Shown: positions 10,300 through 20,564 of the stretch, one piece after another
Position numbering within the stretch: the stretch's first letter is position 1
Layout of the letters: every line of letters starts with the position of its first letter
Notes under the pieces: model-generated
Told to the model about the DNA's origin: nothing
What the model saw: the letters and a program-made list of their open reading frames with translations, nothing else
The model's database searches: none
Assembly: GCF_000002515.2 (NCBI RefSeq)
Contig: NC_006041.1
Coordinates: 1,612,001 to 1,676,000 of the forward strand
Reading direction: 5' to 3'
Source: Kluyveromyces lactis
Taxonomy: Eukaryota; Ascomycota; Saccharomycetes; Saccharomycetales; Saccharomycetaceae
Length of the DNA: 64,000 nucleotides
Position numbers and translations under genes: made by a program

Positions 10300-13200
10300 T
10301 CAGAACTTAACTTCATTTGTGACCTTTGTATCATCATGGACCACATCCTTTTCTTCGAGGGGAGCACTGCCATTAGAAGGAGTATTAATTTTGGGTCTCA
10401 CTTCACTTCTTGGTGGACTCTTTTTCAAATCCTTACGAGGACTTTCATGGGAGTGAGTTGTTCCAGTAGCACTAGATGGTGTAATGGGATTCTTGTTTCC
10501 CTTCATCTTATCATTGATAACCAAAGGGATAGATCTCTGAGGAGATTTCTCCTGGGAAGGAGGTTCTGAAGAGTGGCTTGATATATTTGTACTTTGAGTC
10601 TTTGGCGTTTTCGAATGTGCCTCAAGTAATTCATTCAACTCAGTAAATGAAGCAGAAGGAATGCCAGGCATGTTTGCCTGTAAACTGGTTAAGCCTTGCA
10701 AAATTTCTGGAGGTAGATTTTTCAATTGCTTGAAAGCGGAATTGTTTAAATTGTCAAAGCTCGCATGAGGTGAGCCGAAATATGGACTTTGTGAGTTGAA
10801 AAATGGCTGTTGAGAAGGCCCTGGCTGTTGCTGCTGCTGCTGCTGTGGATGAGAGTGCTGGTTAGATGGTGGATTCGGTGGGTTGTAACTCGATGAAGGA
10901 TTGTAAGGTGATTGCGACTTAGGTGGAACAAATGGTTGGGTAGCTGGTTCATCAGTTAACAGACCTGGAATTTGCGTCAACAACATATGAATTCTATCCA
11001 ATGCATTACCAGCTCTTTCAAAACTCCTAGATGACATTCTTAAAATCCAAATATAGTTACGCAAGCAGTCTCTAAAAACTAATGCTTCATCTTTAGTAGG
11101 AGCGGTCACGTATAAAAGCGCCGAAAAAGTTCCAATGAGCGCCAAGTTACCAGTGGAACTTGTATACCAGAATGAATTGATATGTTCTGTTTTCAAGTCA
11201 CGGATAAACTCAATAGCAGCTATTAGCCTCGTCTTGGCAGCCGTTCTACAAACTGGAACCAGTTCAGGAGGTGAATCTGGCGATAATGTTGAAATGATTT
11301 TTCTGTGCAAAGTAATTTCCGCAGAAAAGTATGCAAGTGTTAAAGTTGCATTACTGTTATAACTACCTGGTGTGTAGTTACTCATCGATAATTTGTGCGG
11401 CAAGGAATGATACCATTCTCTTAACTTTAATTGTAAAGGTTTTGCCAATTTTAAAACATGTTCGATCTTAGTTGTTGTCTTAATAGCACCAATTGTATAA
11501 AAGGTATCCATGATTTCTCCCAAAATAATGCTTAAGGACACCATTTGTCTGAACAGTAGTTTTCCACTATTGAAGTCTTCATCAGTTGGTGAAATGTCAA
11601 GTATGGAAGAGTTCCCAATGGGACCTAGAGGCCTATGCGACGGTTGTTTATTGCGTTGACTACTGGTTATTATTGGCGATTTATCAGGGAAGTCGTCTTC
11701 TGTAAGAAGCTTAACCATCCAGTTCCGACCTAAAATTAGATGCGAATTCCTAGATTCCAGAAGGGCTGTCCATTTATCTTGAGCCCAGACGGCCCATGCT
11801 AATCGCCTTCGTAGTCCACGTTCCCAGCGAGGTAATCTCCAGTCTTGACAATCAACACCGAGGCCAAGTTCCTCTGACAAAGCAACAACTTCCGAACATA
11901 GTACCCAATTGTTGGGACATTCACTACGACAATGCAAAATTAGTAAACCTGCTTGGACAATGCTTAATTTGGGTCTTTCAAACACCTCGTAGAAAGTTTT
12001 TAATGCAATATCATTCAATTGATTCGCAACATCTGGTTTAGGAAAACCAATCAATTGCGGGTGGAAATCCCACCATTGTAAAGCTAGGGAATAAATGGAT
12101 GCAAGAATTGGCGCCGTGAGTTCACGATAAGATCTTGAGTACTTCTCCAAAAATACTCGTTCGTGTAGAATGGGAAAGTAAGGATGAATCAGTTTAAAGA
12201 AAATTTCAACCAATATTTTACCATGAGGATGCACTAGTTTTTCCACTAAATCTATATCACGTTCTTGCTTCAAGTAAAGTTCTTGATTAAAATCGTCTCT
12301 TAAGATGAACTGTGCATTGGGAGATACCTTGCGTAGTGCGACATTTTTTGATAATTGCACTTGCTCAATCTTGTCTAGTTTCATGTGATTGATTAGATTA
12401 ATATCGAAGATGGATGTCGGGCCCACAAAATAGGAAGACCTGGGATATTGAATGGAAGACTGAGCATAATTAATTTGACGTTGTATGCTCTGTTGACCAG
12501 AAGTTAGCGGTTGCTGCTGTTGTGGTTGACCTGAGTTCATTCCGTAATTGAACTGATTGAAAGCATAAAGTGACGAGGGGGATGCCTTTTGTGCTGCACC
12601 GTTGTTGAACTCTGACGCATTCCTTTGATAGGGATATGGAGGTTGTTCATAACTTGTCTGAGATTTGTACCAATTCTGAATTGCGTCATTGTAGTATTGT
12701 ATCGGCAGATTGTTAGCGCTATCACTGGTAAGCTCATTATTAGGCGTGTTACTGTTGCTATTATTACCACCGGCGTTGTTAATATTATTGTTGATATTAT
12801 TGTTATTATTATTACTATTAGGGTTACTGTTATTAATATTTGTGTTACTGTTTTTATTTTGATTATTATTGCTAAACTTAGTACGTTTCAACAATTCATG
12901 CACATTTATGTTCTCATCCACTCTATCACGTTTGTTCATCTGTTTTTGTAGCACATCCGCCGCCACTTTCCCACTCGGTAACTCCGAGAATGTACACTTG
13001 ATCCCCTTCGTATCACATGGAACACAACTGTCGGATTCAGGGGGAACGATACATTTCGTGCGTCTCCTCCTACAATGATCACATGGCTTCTCTGTTAGCG
13101 TATTTTGTGTCCTTACAGAAACGTTAGGAGATGGTGCACCATTTGTACCGCTTGATGGGACAAACTGTGGAGAATTCGCTGAGCTGTTAGATCTGTTCAA

Positions 13201-13701
13201 TAATTCTTGATAATGTTGCAATAACATATCCAACGACCCTTTGTCCATCCCTGAAGAACTCTTATCTTGCTGCTGTGGCTGAGACTGTATTTTATCCGGA
13301 CTACTATTATTACCGTTAGTCAGATTATTCAGAATACTCGTATAATCATCATTGAAATTCAACATGGAGTTATTATGATTTTTAAACCCACCAATATTAT
13401 CACGTTCTTCATTCTCTTCACGCGCATTATCATTATCATCATCGCCATTATCAACTACAGCATTTAAGTTACCGCCATTACCACTAGTAGTATTGGTACC
13501 CGAAACCTTATTCTTCAAGTTAATGTTTCTTGGAGAGCTCGACGCAGACGCCGAACCTGCTTCAACTGAAGTGGTCTCCTTACCAGTTCTAATACTGTTC
13601 CCAGCGTCCTCAGGGTTCCCTGTACCAGAATCCACATCTTCAGAAGAATCGGCCTTCCAGAGAGAGTCACCACCATTAACGGATGCTGCGCTTCCACTCA
13701 T
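10300..13701 (-). CDS. DAL81: Nitrogen and amino-acid regulator Dal81
   Basis: A Zn2Cys6 protein of 1133 residues that in S. cerevisiae works as a co-activator with Dal82 (allantoin, urea), Uga3 (GABA) and Stp1 (amino-acid permeases). The zinc cluster runs from C207 (CDHCRRRRTKC) with an unusually long loop before its second half (CVPCDTKGIKC). Before it lies a serine/asparagine-rich acidic N terminus, after it an asparagine tract and then the conserved block YPRSSYFVGPTSIFDINLIN and a fungal transcription factor domain with EIFFKLIHPYFPILHERVFL. The C terminus is glutamine- and proline-rich. The start at 13701 is the first ATG; the in-frame reading continues 15 codons upstream only from a TTG. 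INA22 lies 113 bp beyond its stop. Confidence 0.96.
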   Translation of the reverse strand: MSGSAASVNGGDSLWKADSSEDVDSGTGNPEDAGNSIRTGKETTSVEAGSASASSSPRNINLKNKVSGTNTTSGNGGNLNAVVDNGDDDNDNAREENEERDNIGGFKNHNNSMLNFNDDYTSILNNLTNGNNSSPDKIQSQPQQQDKSSSGMDKGSLDMLLQHYQELLNRSNSSANSPQFVPSSGTNGAPSPNVSVRTQNTLTEKPCDHCRRRRTKCIVPPESDSCVPCDTKGIKCTFSELPSGKVAADVLQKQMNKRDRVDENINVHELLKRTKFSNNNQNKNSNTNINNSNPNSNNNNNNINNNINNAGGNNSNSNTPNNELTSDSANNLPIQYYNDAIQNWYKSQTSYEQPPYPYQRNASEFNNGAAQKASPSSLYAFNQFNYGMNSGQPQQQQPLTSGQQSIQRQINYAQSSIQYPRSSYFVGPTSIFDINLINHMKLDKIEQVQLSKNVALRKVSPNAQFILRDDFNQELYLKQERDIDLVEKLVHPHGKILVEIFFKLIHPYFPILHERVFLEKYSRSYRELTAPILASIYSLALQWWDFHPQLIGFPKPDVANQLNDIALKTFYEVFERPKLSIVQAGLLILHCRSECPNNWVLCSEVVALSEELGLGVDCQDWRLPRWERGLRRRLAWAVWAQDKWTALLESRNSHLILGRNWMVKLLTEDDFPDKSPIITSSQRNKQPSHRPLGPIGNSSILDISPTDEDFNSGKLLFRQMVSLSIILGEIMDTFYTIGAIKTTTKIEHVLKLAKPLQLKLREWYHSLPHKLSMSNYTPGSYNSNATLTLAYFSAEITLHRKIISTLSPDSPPELVPVCRTAAKTRLIAAIEFIRDLKTEHINSFWYTSSTGNLALIGTFSALLYVTAPTKDEALVFRDCLRNYIWILRMSSRSFERAGNALDRIHMLLTQIPGLLTDEPATQPFVPPKSQSPYNPSSSYNPPNPPSNQHSHPQQQQQQQPGPSQQPFFNSQSPYFGSPHASFDNLNNSAFKQLKNLPPEILQGLTSLQANMPGIPSASFTELNELLEAHSKTPKTQSTNISSHSSEPPSQEKSPQRSIPLVINDKMKGNKNPITPSSATGTTHSHESPRKDLKKSPPRSEVRPKINTPSNGSAPLEEKDVVHDDTKVTNEVKF

Positions 13702-14078
13702 CGCGCTCTTTGATAAACCTGTCGAAACCTTGATATACAAAAGCAAAGAGAATAGTAAAGACAGACTCTATCTCAAACGCTTTACACCACAAAATCCTTC
13801 AGTACAAGAGACTTGCACCCTAAAACTACCGAATCTAGTCACTTGAAGCAGCCAAATACGCGTCCAAGGTCCCTAAATCACCGTCCGATGCGTTATCAAC
13901 AAACAAACGTTTATCTTTTCCTCAGTACGTTTCCATTTATTAACCTTCTTTGTTGGTTTCGAAAAATCTCATATAGCCGGGTAACAAACCAATGGAACTA
14001 GGAACGGTTCACGTGATCATAATACTTTGTTTAACTATACATGGACTATACATCTATATATCCACGAGAGTTGGCAAT
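13702..14078. promoter_or_regulatory. DAL81 upstream region
   Basis: A 377-bp segment between the ARC19 stop and the DAL81 start, both on the minus strand. It carries one CACGTG core at 14010-14015 (GTTCACGTGATC). Nothing else was recognised. Confidence 0.45.
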
Positions 14079-14594
14079 CTAGTAGACGAATTGTTCCAAG
14101 TACGCTTCTGCTGCGAATCTAGCTCTGGCGTTCAAGAACAATTTCATTTCAGAGATTTCTTTGTCGACCTCTTCCATGAAGTCGATGATGAATTCGATCA
14201 ATTTCTCGGTAATCATAGTCTCGGTGTGTTTATTTGTGATCAAGAAAGAGATACTATACCCAGGCACTGGGACACGTCTTAGCACGTAAAAATTCTCTGC
14301 TCTTTGTTCGAGGAAACTGGTGAATTTGTGTACCAAAATTTGTTCAATCTCATCTGCTTGTTTCACTTTAATACTCATACGGACGGAGTTGACACTTGGT
14401 TCGATTAGAACTTGTTCGTGTTCATTACGTGCGATATGCATAGGTTGTAATAGAAGTTCTGCACTTGTATTGTCCACTTCGACCTCAGGTCTGTTGTGTC
14501 TTTCCACTTCTTGAGAGGAGAAGTTTGATAGATTCAAAGCAGCTTGCAATGAGTAACGCACTGCTGTTAAGTATGGACGTAGCGATTGAGACAT
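14079..14594 (-). CDS. ARC19: Arp2/3 complex subunit Arc19 (ARPC4)
   Basis: The 20-kDa subunit of the Arp2/3 complex, which nucleates branched actin at cortical patches during endocytosis. The protein has 171 residues, the same as S. cerevisiae, and is almost identical over [28 protein letters not shown] and [20 protein letters not shown]. The reading frame stays open 31 codons further upstream, but the family start [16 protein letters not shown] fixes the ATG at 14594. The gene corresponds to YKL013C. Confidence 0.98.
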   Translation of the reverse strand: MSQSLRPYLTAVRYSLQAALNLSNFSSQEVERHNRPEVEVDNTSAELLLQPMHIARNEHEQVLIEPSVNSVRMSIKVKQADEIEQILVHKFTSFLEQRAENFYVLRRVPVPGYSISFLITNKHTETMITEKLIEFIIDFMEEVDKEISEMKLFLNARARFAAEAYLEQFVY

Positions 14595-15092
14595 TTTTCC
14601 TTCACTTATTAACTGATGGGTTGGAGAACTGCAGCTTTTACGGTGACAATGGCCAAAAGATGGGGTTGCAAACCTGTCTTTATTCAACGTTATCGGTTGT
14701 GATTTGGTTCAAATAGGGTCAAAAGAATTAATTCTGAATGAAATTTCAGCACATTAACTGGACCAATGTAAGAAAGAAGACACGGAAAACTAGAAATTGC
14801 TGGGTCAAATGAGGCCATTGGATGCCAAAAACTGTGGAAATGATGGAAGGGAATCATCAGGCTTATTTTGTCCTAAGTTTCAGGTCTGATGGAGGCATTG
14901 ATCCCACGTTATAGCATTCTTACCACAGCTTAATACAATCAGGGTAACAAGGTTTATGATCTAATATTATGAATTGAAATCTCAATCCAAATGATTTAAA
15001 CTGTGTTAGCGATGGGATGAGGGGATGAGACGACCATCAGTTATCCAAGTGTCTAGATAGCAATTCTCCAGCCAGAAACATTTTAATTTCAA
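14595..15092. promoter_or_regulatory. ARC19-PRP40 divergent promoter region
   Basis: A 498-bp region between divergent starts. It contains a CCAAT pentamer near 14760 but no clear TATA box, RNA gene or repeat. Confidence 0.4.
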
Positions 15093-16808
15093 ATGTCCTG
15101 GCAAGAGACCAAAGATCCTCAAGGAAGAGTCTATTATTATAATGATACAGGACAGACCACTTGGGAAAAACCAGAAGAGCTATTCACCGAGTTTGAAAGG
15201 AAGCTGCTGAAATATGGTTGGAAAACTGCTCTTGCAGAGGATGGTAGGGTTTATTATTACAAGTCAGACACAGGAGAGACTACGTGGAACGTGCCGGTTT
15301 TTGAGAACGATGATAACCGTGATGAGAGAAGTATACCAACCAAATCGTCTGGCAAAGCTGGGCAACCGGATACTGCATCGGCAGCTGACACCAACTCTAC
15401 ACAGGTAGAAAGTGGAAAAGATGTAGATGTACAAAAAATCTTGAAAGATAGCGAGAACAAATACAAAAACGAATCAGAACTTTTGGTTGTACGAAAGGCT
15501 CCATCAAAGGAAGAAGCCGAGAAGGTGTTTTTGCAAATGTTACAAGATAACGAAGTGGATTCTACATGGTCGTTCAATAGGATTATTCGCGAAATTGGGA
15601 ACAAAGATCCGCATTATTGGATCATAGATGATGACCCATTGTGGAAACAATCAATGTTTGACAAGTTCTTGTCGAACAGAACAGAATCGGAGTTGATTAA
15701 AGAGCATCAACATTTGGAAAAATTCGAACAGGCCTTTATAGAAATGCTTGAGAAATTGCCCAACATTCGTTACTATTCGCGTTGGAAAACTATCAAGAGG
15801 CAGATAATGAATGAACCTATTTACAAGCATTCTGTCATTGATGAGAAACAGAAAAAGCGTACGTTCCAAAGGTACATATCTTCATTACAGCATGAACACG
15901 AAGCACAGCATACCAAAGTTAGAAACGAGGCATTAAAAGAATTGAATCTGTATTTTGTTAGCATATCCGATGATATTGACCCCAGCAACTTACCATGGAG
16001 CAAATTCGCTACAAAATATCTATGGGGATCACCAAGATTCGATTCAAATAAGAACTTCGTATCAATTACAAGGAGTGATGTTTTCAAAATTTACATTACC
16101 TTTGTTGAGTCAAAGATGGCTGAACTCAAAACGGAAATGGAAGGTTTGCGTTCTAAGAATTTCAGATCAGATAGAAGGGCAAGAGACCAATACAAAGCTC
16201 TTCTCGACGAATTATCACCATACATTAAATGTAACAGTACATGGAAAGATATATATCCATTGTTGAAAAGTGATAGGAGATTTACGAACTTGCTTGGAAG
16301 AGACGGATCATCGGCATTGGATTTATTTCTTGATAGAGTTGATGAAGCCGAACTAGTTTTGAAAGCCAAATGTTCGGTAGCGAATCAAGTAATTATCTCA
16401 AAGGGTTTAGATTTTGATCACAATTCTTCCGATGAGATTCGAAACTTGCTACAGCATAATACACATCTAAAGGATATGCTGCCTGAAGACATTGAGATGG
16501 TACTACTTCGTTTGAAAGAAATTCATGGGAGAAGGAAACAAGAGGCATGGCAGCGTGAATTAGAACTACAGTTAGCAACACCTGAAGCAAGGAATTTCGA
16601 AGTAAAATTGGAAGCAATATGTTCTGAGAAGAGATTAAATAATTGGGAAGATGTACTCAAAGAGATTAAAGACGATGCATTATACCAAAGCCTACCGAAA
16701 GATCTCGGTAAAATGATATTCGAAAAGCTCATTCAGAAAGGATTCCAATCTAAAAAGAGACATTTGGAAGAACGCAAGTCCACTCCAACGTTAGATTTGG
16801 ATTATTAG
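15093..16808 (+). CDS. PRP40: U1 snRNP splicing factor Prp40
   Basis: A 571-residue U1 snRNP protein (583 in S. cerevisiae) that bridges the 5' splice site to the branch-point complex through Msl5 and Mud2. Two WW domains open the protein: residues 2-30 (SWQETKDPQGRVYYYNDTG with W3 and W24) and about 42-70 (DGRVYYYKSDTGETTWNVP). A helical series of FF domains fills about 135-550, beginning with the motif KVFLQMLQDNEV. WW domains bind proline-rich partners, FF domains phosphorylated or acidic helices. The basic, lysine-rich C terminus is also expected. It corresponds to YKL012W and is divergent from ARC19. Confidence 0.97.
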   Translation: MSWQETKDPQGRVYYYNDTGQTTWEKPEELFTEFERKLLKYGWKTALAEDGRVYYYKSDTGETTWNVPVFENDDNRDERSIPTKSSGKAGQPDTASAADTNSTQVESGKDVDVQKILKDSENKYKNESELLVVRKAPSKEEAEKVFLQMLQDNEVDSTWSFNRIIREIGNKDPHYWIIDDDPLWKQSMFDKFLSNRTESELIKEHQHLEKFEQAFIEMLEKLPNIRYYSRWKTIKRQIMNEPIYKHSVIDEKQKKRTFQRYISSLQHEHEAQHTKVRNEALKELNLYFVSISDDIDPSNLPWSKFATKYLWGSPRFDSNKNFVSITRSDVFKIYITFVESKMAELKTEMEGLRSKNFRSDRRARDQYKALLDELSPYIKCNSTWKDIYPLLKSDRRFTNLLGRDGSSALDLFLDRVDEAELVLKAKCSVANQVIISKGLDFDHNSSDEIRNLLQHNTHLKDMLPEDIEMVLLRLKEIHGRRKQEAWQRELELQLATPEARNFEVKLEAICSEKRLNNWEDVLKEIKDDALYQSLPKDLGKMIFEKLIQKGFQSKKRHLEERKSTPTLDLDY

Positions 16809-16877
16809 TGAACTAACAGCCGTAGTGCCTTAATTCTTATAATGCATTTAGAAGTGAATATATAAATTTTACAAGCT

Positions 16878-17387
16878 CTAATCCTCACTACTTATCAACG
16901 AAGAAAGTGCCAAGAGACCTAGAAGGCCAAATTTGGCATATTTGTTTTCAGAGATCCATATCGTTACGTAACCCAACTGTGGTATATATCCTTTGACTGT
17001 CCCTACAACGTCTTTGGTCTTGTTCAAGTAGTAATTACCTCTAGCATACAATGGTACATCATCACCATTGTTATTATCACCCTTTGTTAGCAATAGCTGC
17101 TCTCCGGTGGAGCGATCATAATGTTGTTTTAATACTCTGTGAACAATTGGTATAGATTTCCCGGCAACTTCATACACAACCACATCACCCACATTATTCT
17201 TCTCGTTCCTGTTCCACAAGAACAAAATATCACCTCTTTGGAAAGCAGGTTCCATGGATCCCGAAAGGACAACAACGATTGGAGAATGACAATCTGTAAA
17301 TAGAGATAGCCCCATCCAAAACATAAACGAACTGGAAAGAACGTATCCCAAAGACAAAAACCTAGTCAATTCTAGCCTCAAGTTCAT
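16878..17387 (-). CDS. SEC11: Signal peptidase catalytic subunit Sec11
   Basis: The catalytic subunit of the ER signal peptidase, 169 residues (167 in S. cerevisiae). An N-terminal membrane anchor occupies about residues 12-33. The serine nucleophile is S44 in [13 protein letters not shown], the catalytic histidine is H83 in IVHRV, and the aspartate lies in [10 protein letters not shown] (about residue 109). A second hydrophobic stretch near the C terminus ([13 protein letters not shown]) is a known feature of the family. It corresponds to YIR022W and is convergent with PRP40, 69 bp apart. Confidence 0.98.
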
Positions 17388-17713
17388 CGTGATGCTACCG
17401 TTATCAAACTATAACGTAATTACCACTATTAGACCCTAGTTGATCGTCTGAAACACGGTATGACGGCCTGAATAAACCTCTGTTTTATCATTTCCATCCT
17501 TAAAGGTTATAATCTGGCGAACTTGGCCTTTTCAGATTATTTTTTTCCGGGTTTTGACTATATAAAGACTAAGAGTATTAAAAGGTTTCAGTAAGACTGT
17601 TAAAAAACCTTAAAAACTTCAAATCTGGATAGCTTACCGTGCTTACTTTCGTATTTAGATTAACTAGTTGAAAACTGATAAGAGGTGTTACTGTTTTTAA
17701 GTTTTAAAACATA
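17388..17713. promoter_or_regulatory. SEC11 / YMR090W-type divergent promoter region
   Basis: A 326-bp region. A TATATAAAG box at 17559-17567 lies about 150 bp upstream of the plus-strand gene, suggesting an inducible promoter on that side. Nothing else was recognised. Confidence 0.45.
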
Positions 17714-18394
17714 ATGAAGGTTGCTGTGATTGGTGCTAATGGTAAAGTCGGTAGACTCGTTTGTGACAAATTAAAAAAGGTTGATAATTATGATCCGGTT
17801 GCTTTTGTTCGTACTGAAGAGCAAGTGAAATATTTCAAGAATGAAGTTGGCATTGACGTTACATTAACCAGTGTTGAGGATAGTACAGTTGGTCAGATTG
17901 CCGAAGCTTTCAAAAAGCATAAAATTGAAGCTGTTGTATTCAGTGCCGGAGCAGGTGGTAAGAGCATTGAAAGAATATTTACAGTTGATTTAGATGGATG
18001 CTGCAAAGTAGCAGACGCCTGCGAGGAGGCCAATATTTCCAGGTTCATCGTAGTTTCTGCTATAAAGGCAGAAGACCGTACTTTCTGGTATGACACTGCT
18101 TTGCGTAATTACTACATTGCTAAAAACGCTGCAGATCATTACGTGAGAGGAACCAACCTAAACTATACAATCTTACAGCCAGGGATGTTGGAAACCGGCA
18201 AGTCAACTGGTAAATTATGTACCTTGGATCTTCTTGAGACAAAGAAAGATTCATTTTTCGCTATTGACCGTGATGATGTTGCTGAAGTGATTGTCAAAAT
18301 TCTTCAACATGATAAAGGAACGATTTGCAAGACAATCCCTTTGGCCAACGGTGGTCTAGCGATAGAAGATTTCTTGAAAACGCTATATGAATGA
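17714..18394 (+). CDS. NAD(P)-binding Rossmann protein of the YMR090W type
   Basis: A 226-residue atypical short-chain dehydrogenase-like protein, close in length and sequence to S. cerevisiae YMR090W (227). The dinucleotide-binding motif is at the start (AVIGANGKVGRLV). Other family blocks are YFKNEVGIDVTL, AVVFSAGAGGKSIERIFTVD, SRFIVVSAIKAEDRTFWYD and NYTILQPGMLE; the YYIAK tyrosine/lysine pair is at about residues 128-132. The substrate is not known. It sits between SEC11 and CCE1, which are nearly adjacent homologues in other yeasts, so it was probably inserted into this segment. A clear TATA box suggests regulated expression. Confidence 0.85.
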   Translation: MKVAVIGANGKVGRLVCDKLKKVDNYDPVAFVRTEEQVKYFKNEVGIDVTLTSVEDSTVGQIAEAFKKHKIEAVVFSAGAGGKSIERIFTVDLDGCCKVADACEEANISRFIVVSAIKAEDRTFWYDTALRNYYIAKNAADHYVRGTNLNYTILQPGMLETGKSTGKLCTLDLLETKKDSFFAIDRDDVAEVIVKILQHDKGTICKTIPLANGGLAIEDFLKTLYE

Positions 18395-18520
18395 GCCCAG
18401 ATATGCGATTGATTTAAAAGCAGATCTTTTATGACTTTATATGACCTCTATTTACCTGACCCTTAATTTTATATCTAAATATACATTTTGGACGGAGTTT
18501 ACCTGGTCAACAGTGAAAGT

Positions 18521-19597
18521 TCAAATTGATTTTATTACATTTGACATGAAAGAATCATGGGATGTAACGAAATCCTTGATTAATTGTTGGAATTGATCTT
18601 GGCTAGCGGTAGTATAATTTGCATGTTTATCTACAAATTTCAACAATGTGTTGTAATTGGCAAGCCATTCCAACCATACAAAACCATGCAATAACGAATC
18701 ACATAGATCATCGTTTTTGTTCCTTTGTCGAAAGTCAAGATCCATCGCAGAACCCTTTGAGATTTCATAGAAATTGACTGATGATTTATCACCTTCGTAA
18801 CCATCCAAAATCTCTTTGAAATCAGGATCCAAATCGAACTTGAAAAATTGTCTCTCTTTGCCAGATATTTGATCATATATTAGCGATCTACACAATGCTA
18901 TTCGTACCTTCTTAGATAGGACATTAGACGTAGGATTTAGTTTTGACTTAGACTTTTCTCTTTTCTGGATTGAATGAGCCTTGATTAGCTCTTCAATTGG
19001 GATGCCTGAACATGTAAAATCAACCATACGCTTCGGAAGCGATGGAAAAAGATGGATAGGTAACGATTCACTAACAATTCTATTTTGTAAGTTAGAATAA
19101 AGCACGTACTCCAATATCATTACTTTGAGAATATTCTCTAAGATTGTAGAAGAAGATGCACTTCTTGATCTCTGCCTTTCGATGAAATAGGCATTACAGC
19201 TAAACCGCGTAAGCCAATTAGCTAAATTTAGACCCAATGTTGCCATTACCTCCGGACGTAATGGTGGTGTGATCTCACCTTCGTTCAAATTCACGAAATC
19301 ACCTGCCAATTGGACCTTGTACATCTCTTTCAACATCGGTCTTTCCATTCCTTTATCCCAATGAAAGGTAGTGAATGCAAAATTTGCAATCCCCAAATCA
19401 ATACCCATAACTTTTAATCCACTCTTGGAGTCCTTAAGCTTAAGCAAAGTGTTTAGCTTGACCATTTGTTCATTCAGACCTTCTTTCAACTGCTTTTTAG
19501 TGCCTGTTTGAATTGAACCCAACATGAGTCCAAGACTTTTCAGCTCATAACTTTTGATCCCATCTAGATACTTGTTCAATACCTTCAACTTACTCAT
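18521..19597 (-). CDS. CCE1: Mitochondrial Holliday-junction resolvase, CCE1/MRS1 family
   Basis: A 358-residue RNase H-fold protein (353 in S. cerevisiae Cce1). Cce1 resolves four-way junctions in mitochondrial DNA; its duplicate Mrs1 became a group I intron splicing factor. Acidic catalytic residues are visible: D67 in MGIDLGIANFAF, E in FIERQRSRSASS, and D in DDLCDSLLHGFVWLEWL near residue 300. Their presence favours an active nuclease, not an Mrs1-type RNA-binding role. The N-terminal 45 residues resemble a SAP-like helical region. As CCE1 (YKL011C) and MRS1 (YIR021W) are duplicates, this is their single-copy ancestor-type gene. Confidence 0.93.
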   Translation of the reverse strand: MSKLKVLNKYLDGIKSYELKSLGLMLGSIQTGTKKQLKEGLNEQMVKLNTLLKLKDSKSGLKVMGIDLGIANFAFTTFHWDKGMERPMLKEMYKVQLAGDFVNLNEGEITPPLRPEVMATLGLNLANWLTRFSCNAYFIERQRSRSASSSTILENILKVMILEYVLYSNLQNRIVSESLPIHLFPSLPKRMVDFTCSGIPIEELIKAHSIQKREKSKSKLNPTSNVLSKKVRIALCRSLIYDQISGKERQFFKFDLDPDFKEILDGYEGDKSSVNFYEISKGSAMDLDFRQRNKNDDLCDSLLHGFVWLEWLANYNTLLKFVDKHANYTTASQDQFQQLIKDFVTSHDSFMSNVIKSI

Positions 19598-19928
19598 ACT
19601 GAGTGATCATGTGGTACCCCCACCTCTTTTTCCCTTTACCTAGAAACTATTTATGAGATGGTGCCCTTTTTGTTTACCTTTTGAAGGTTGAAGAACTGAT
19701 TATCAGGATCTAAGAGATGAGTACATCTAACGTAAAAGAAGACATATTAGAAGAATACACTGTCCCCTGGGGTAGAAATGAATAGCTATGAAATTCGTCG
19801 CATGACGTGACGATGAAATCTATGGCCCTCAATTGATGCTGCAAAACCGTAATATAGGGTTCTACAATTCCGGTGACGGATATGTCACAAAAGACACCAA
19901 TATATAGGAATACTTGAAATGTATATAT
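19598..19928. promoter_or_regulatory. Region between CCE1 and an unknown gene
   Basis: A 331-bp divergent intergenic region. A TATATA run near 19900 lies only about 30 bp from the first ATG of the plus-strand gene, hinting that translation there starts further downstream. Nothing else was recognised. Confidence 0.35.
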
Positions 19929-20564
19929 ATGCCGCAAGACATGCCAAACTTTTCTCATGAACTCTGTAATAGAAGAGAAGCACTGCCATCTGAATTTACC
20001 ATGACCTATTATCGAGAAGTTGTGAACGATCATGGTACATTCCGTGGAATGTACGATCCCTCTGAAGACACATTGGATATCATCGAATCGCCTAGTTTTG
20101 AGAACGCTAGCAAACTATCGCTAAGAAGAATCTTACACTGCTTGTCACCACGGTCTCATAGAGTAATAAGAGGTCCAGGAATTCACAAATTCCGAGTATG
20201 GCTCAATAAGAAACCAATACTTTCTTCTCCGGAGTCCTTAGATTCAGAATCCCATTTCATAGACGAAGCGTCAGATAGTTGCCATTACGAACCATTCAGA
20301 ACCGTCCCTTTACCTAGAAGAAATAAACACCGTACTAAAATCACTGAATATAGCCACAGTTTGAGGCAGACGGTACGGCAATGGTTTCACCATGATTTAA
20401 CTTCGCAAAACCAAACGTCAAAAAACTATCATCATCTAGACGAGTCTACGATGGATAGTGCATATTCCAATTCCACATTGGCTGATGGACTTGTAGATTA
20501 TAAGACGAAACGTCAAACATATTCACCGACACAAACCTTCGATGGACCAACAGCACTTATGTAA
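19929..20564 (+). CDS. Unrecognised protein
   Basis: An open frame of 211 codons from the first ATG at 19929. I do not recognise the protein. It is basic and rich in serine, arginine and histidine, without membrane segments or a clear domain; the most structured-looking part is residues 55-90, with SLRRILHCLSPRSHRVIRG and KFRVWLNKKP. Clusters such as RRNKHRTK suggest nuclear or RNA/DNA contact, but this is weak. The start is uncertain: ATGs at 19929, 19941 and 20001 are all possible, and the last has an A at -3 and leaves more room after the TATA-like run near 19900. No frameshift or repeat is visible. Confidence 0.6.
   Translation: MPQDMPNFSHELCNRREALPSEFTMTYYREVVNDHGTFRGMYDPSEDTLDIIESPSFENASKLSLRRILHCLSPRSHRVIRGPGIHKFRVWLNKKPILSSPESLDSESHFIDEASDSCHYEPFRTVPLPRRNKHRTKITEYSHSLRQTVRQWFHHDLTSQNQTSKNYHHLDESTMDSAYSNSTLADGLVDYKTKRQTYSPTQTFDGPTALM

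Noticed and set aside
12625-13467. Plus-strand hydrophobic reading frames across DAL81
   Set aside because: They are mirror images of asparagine-rich codons in DAL81.
14595-14687. 31-codon extension of ARC19
   Set aside because: The family start MSQSLRPYL is downstream and the extension has no similarity.
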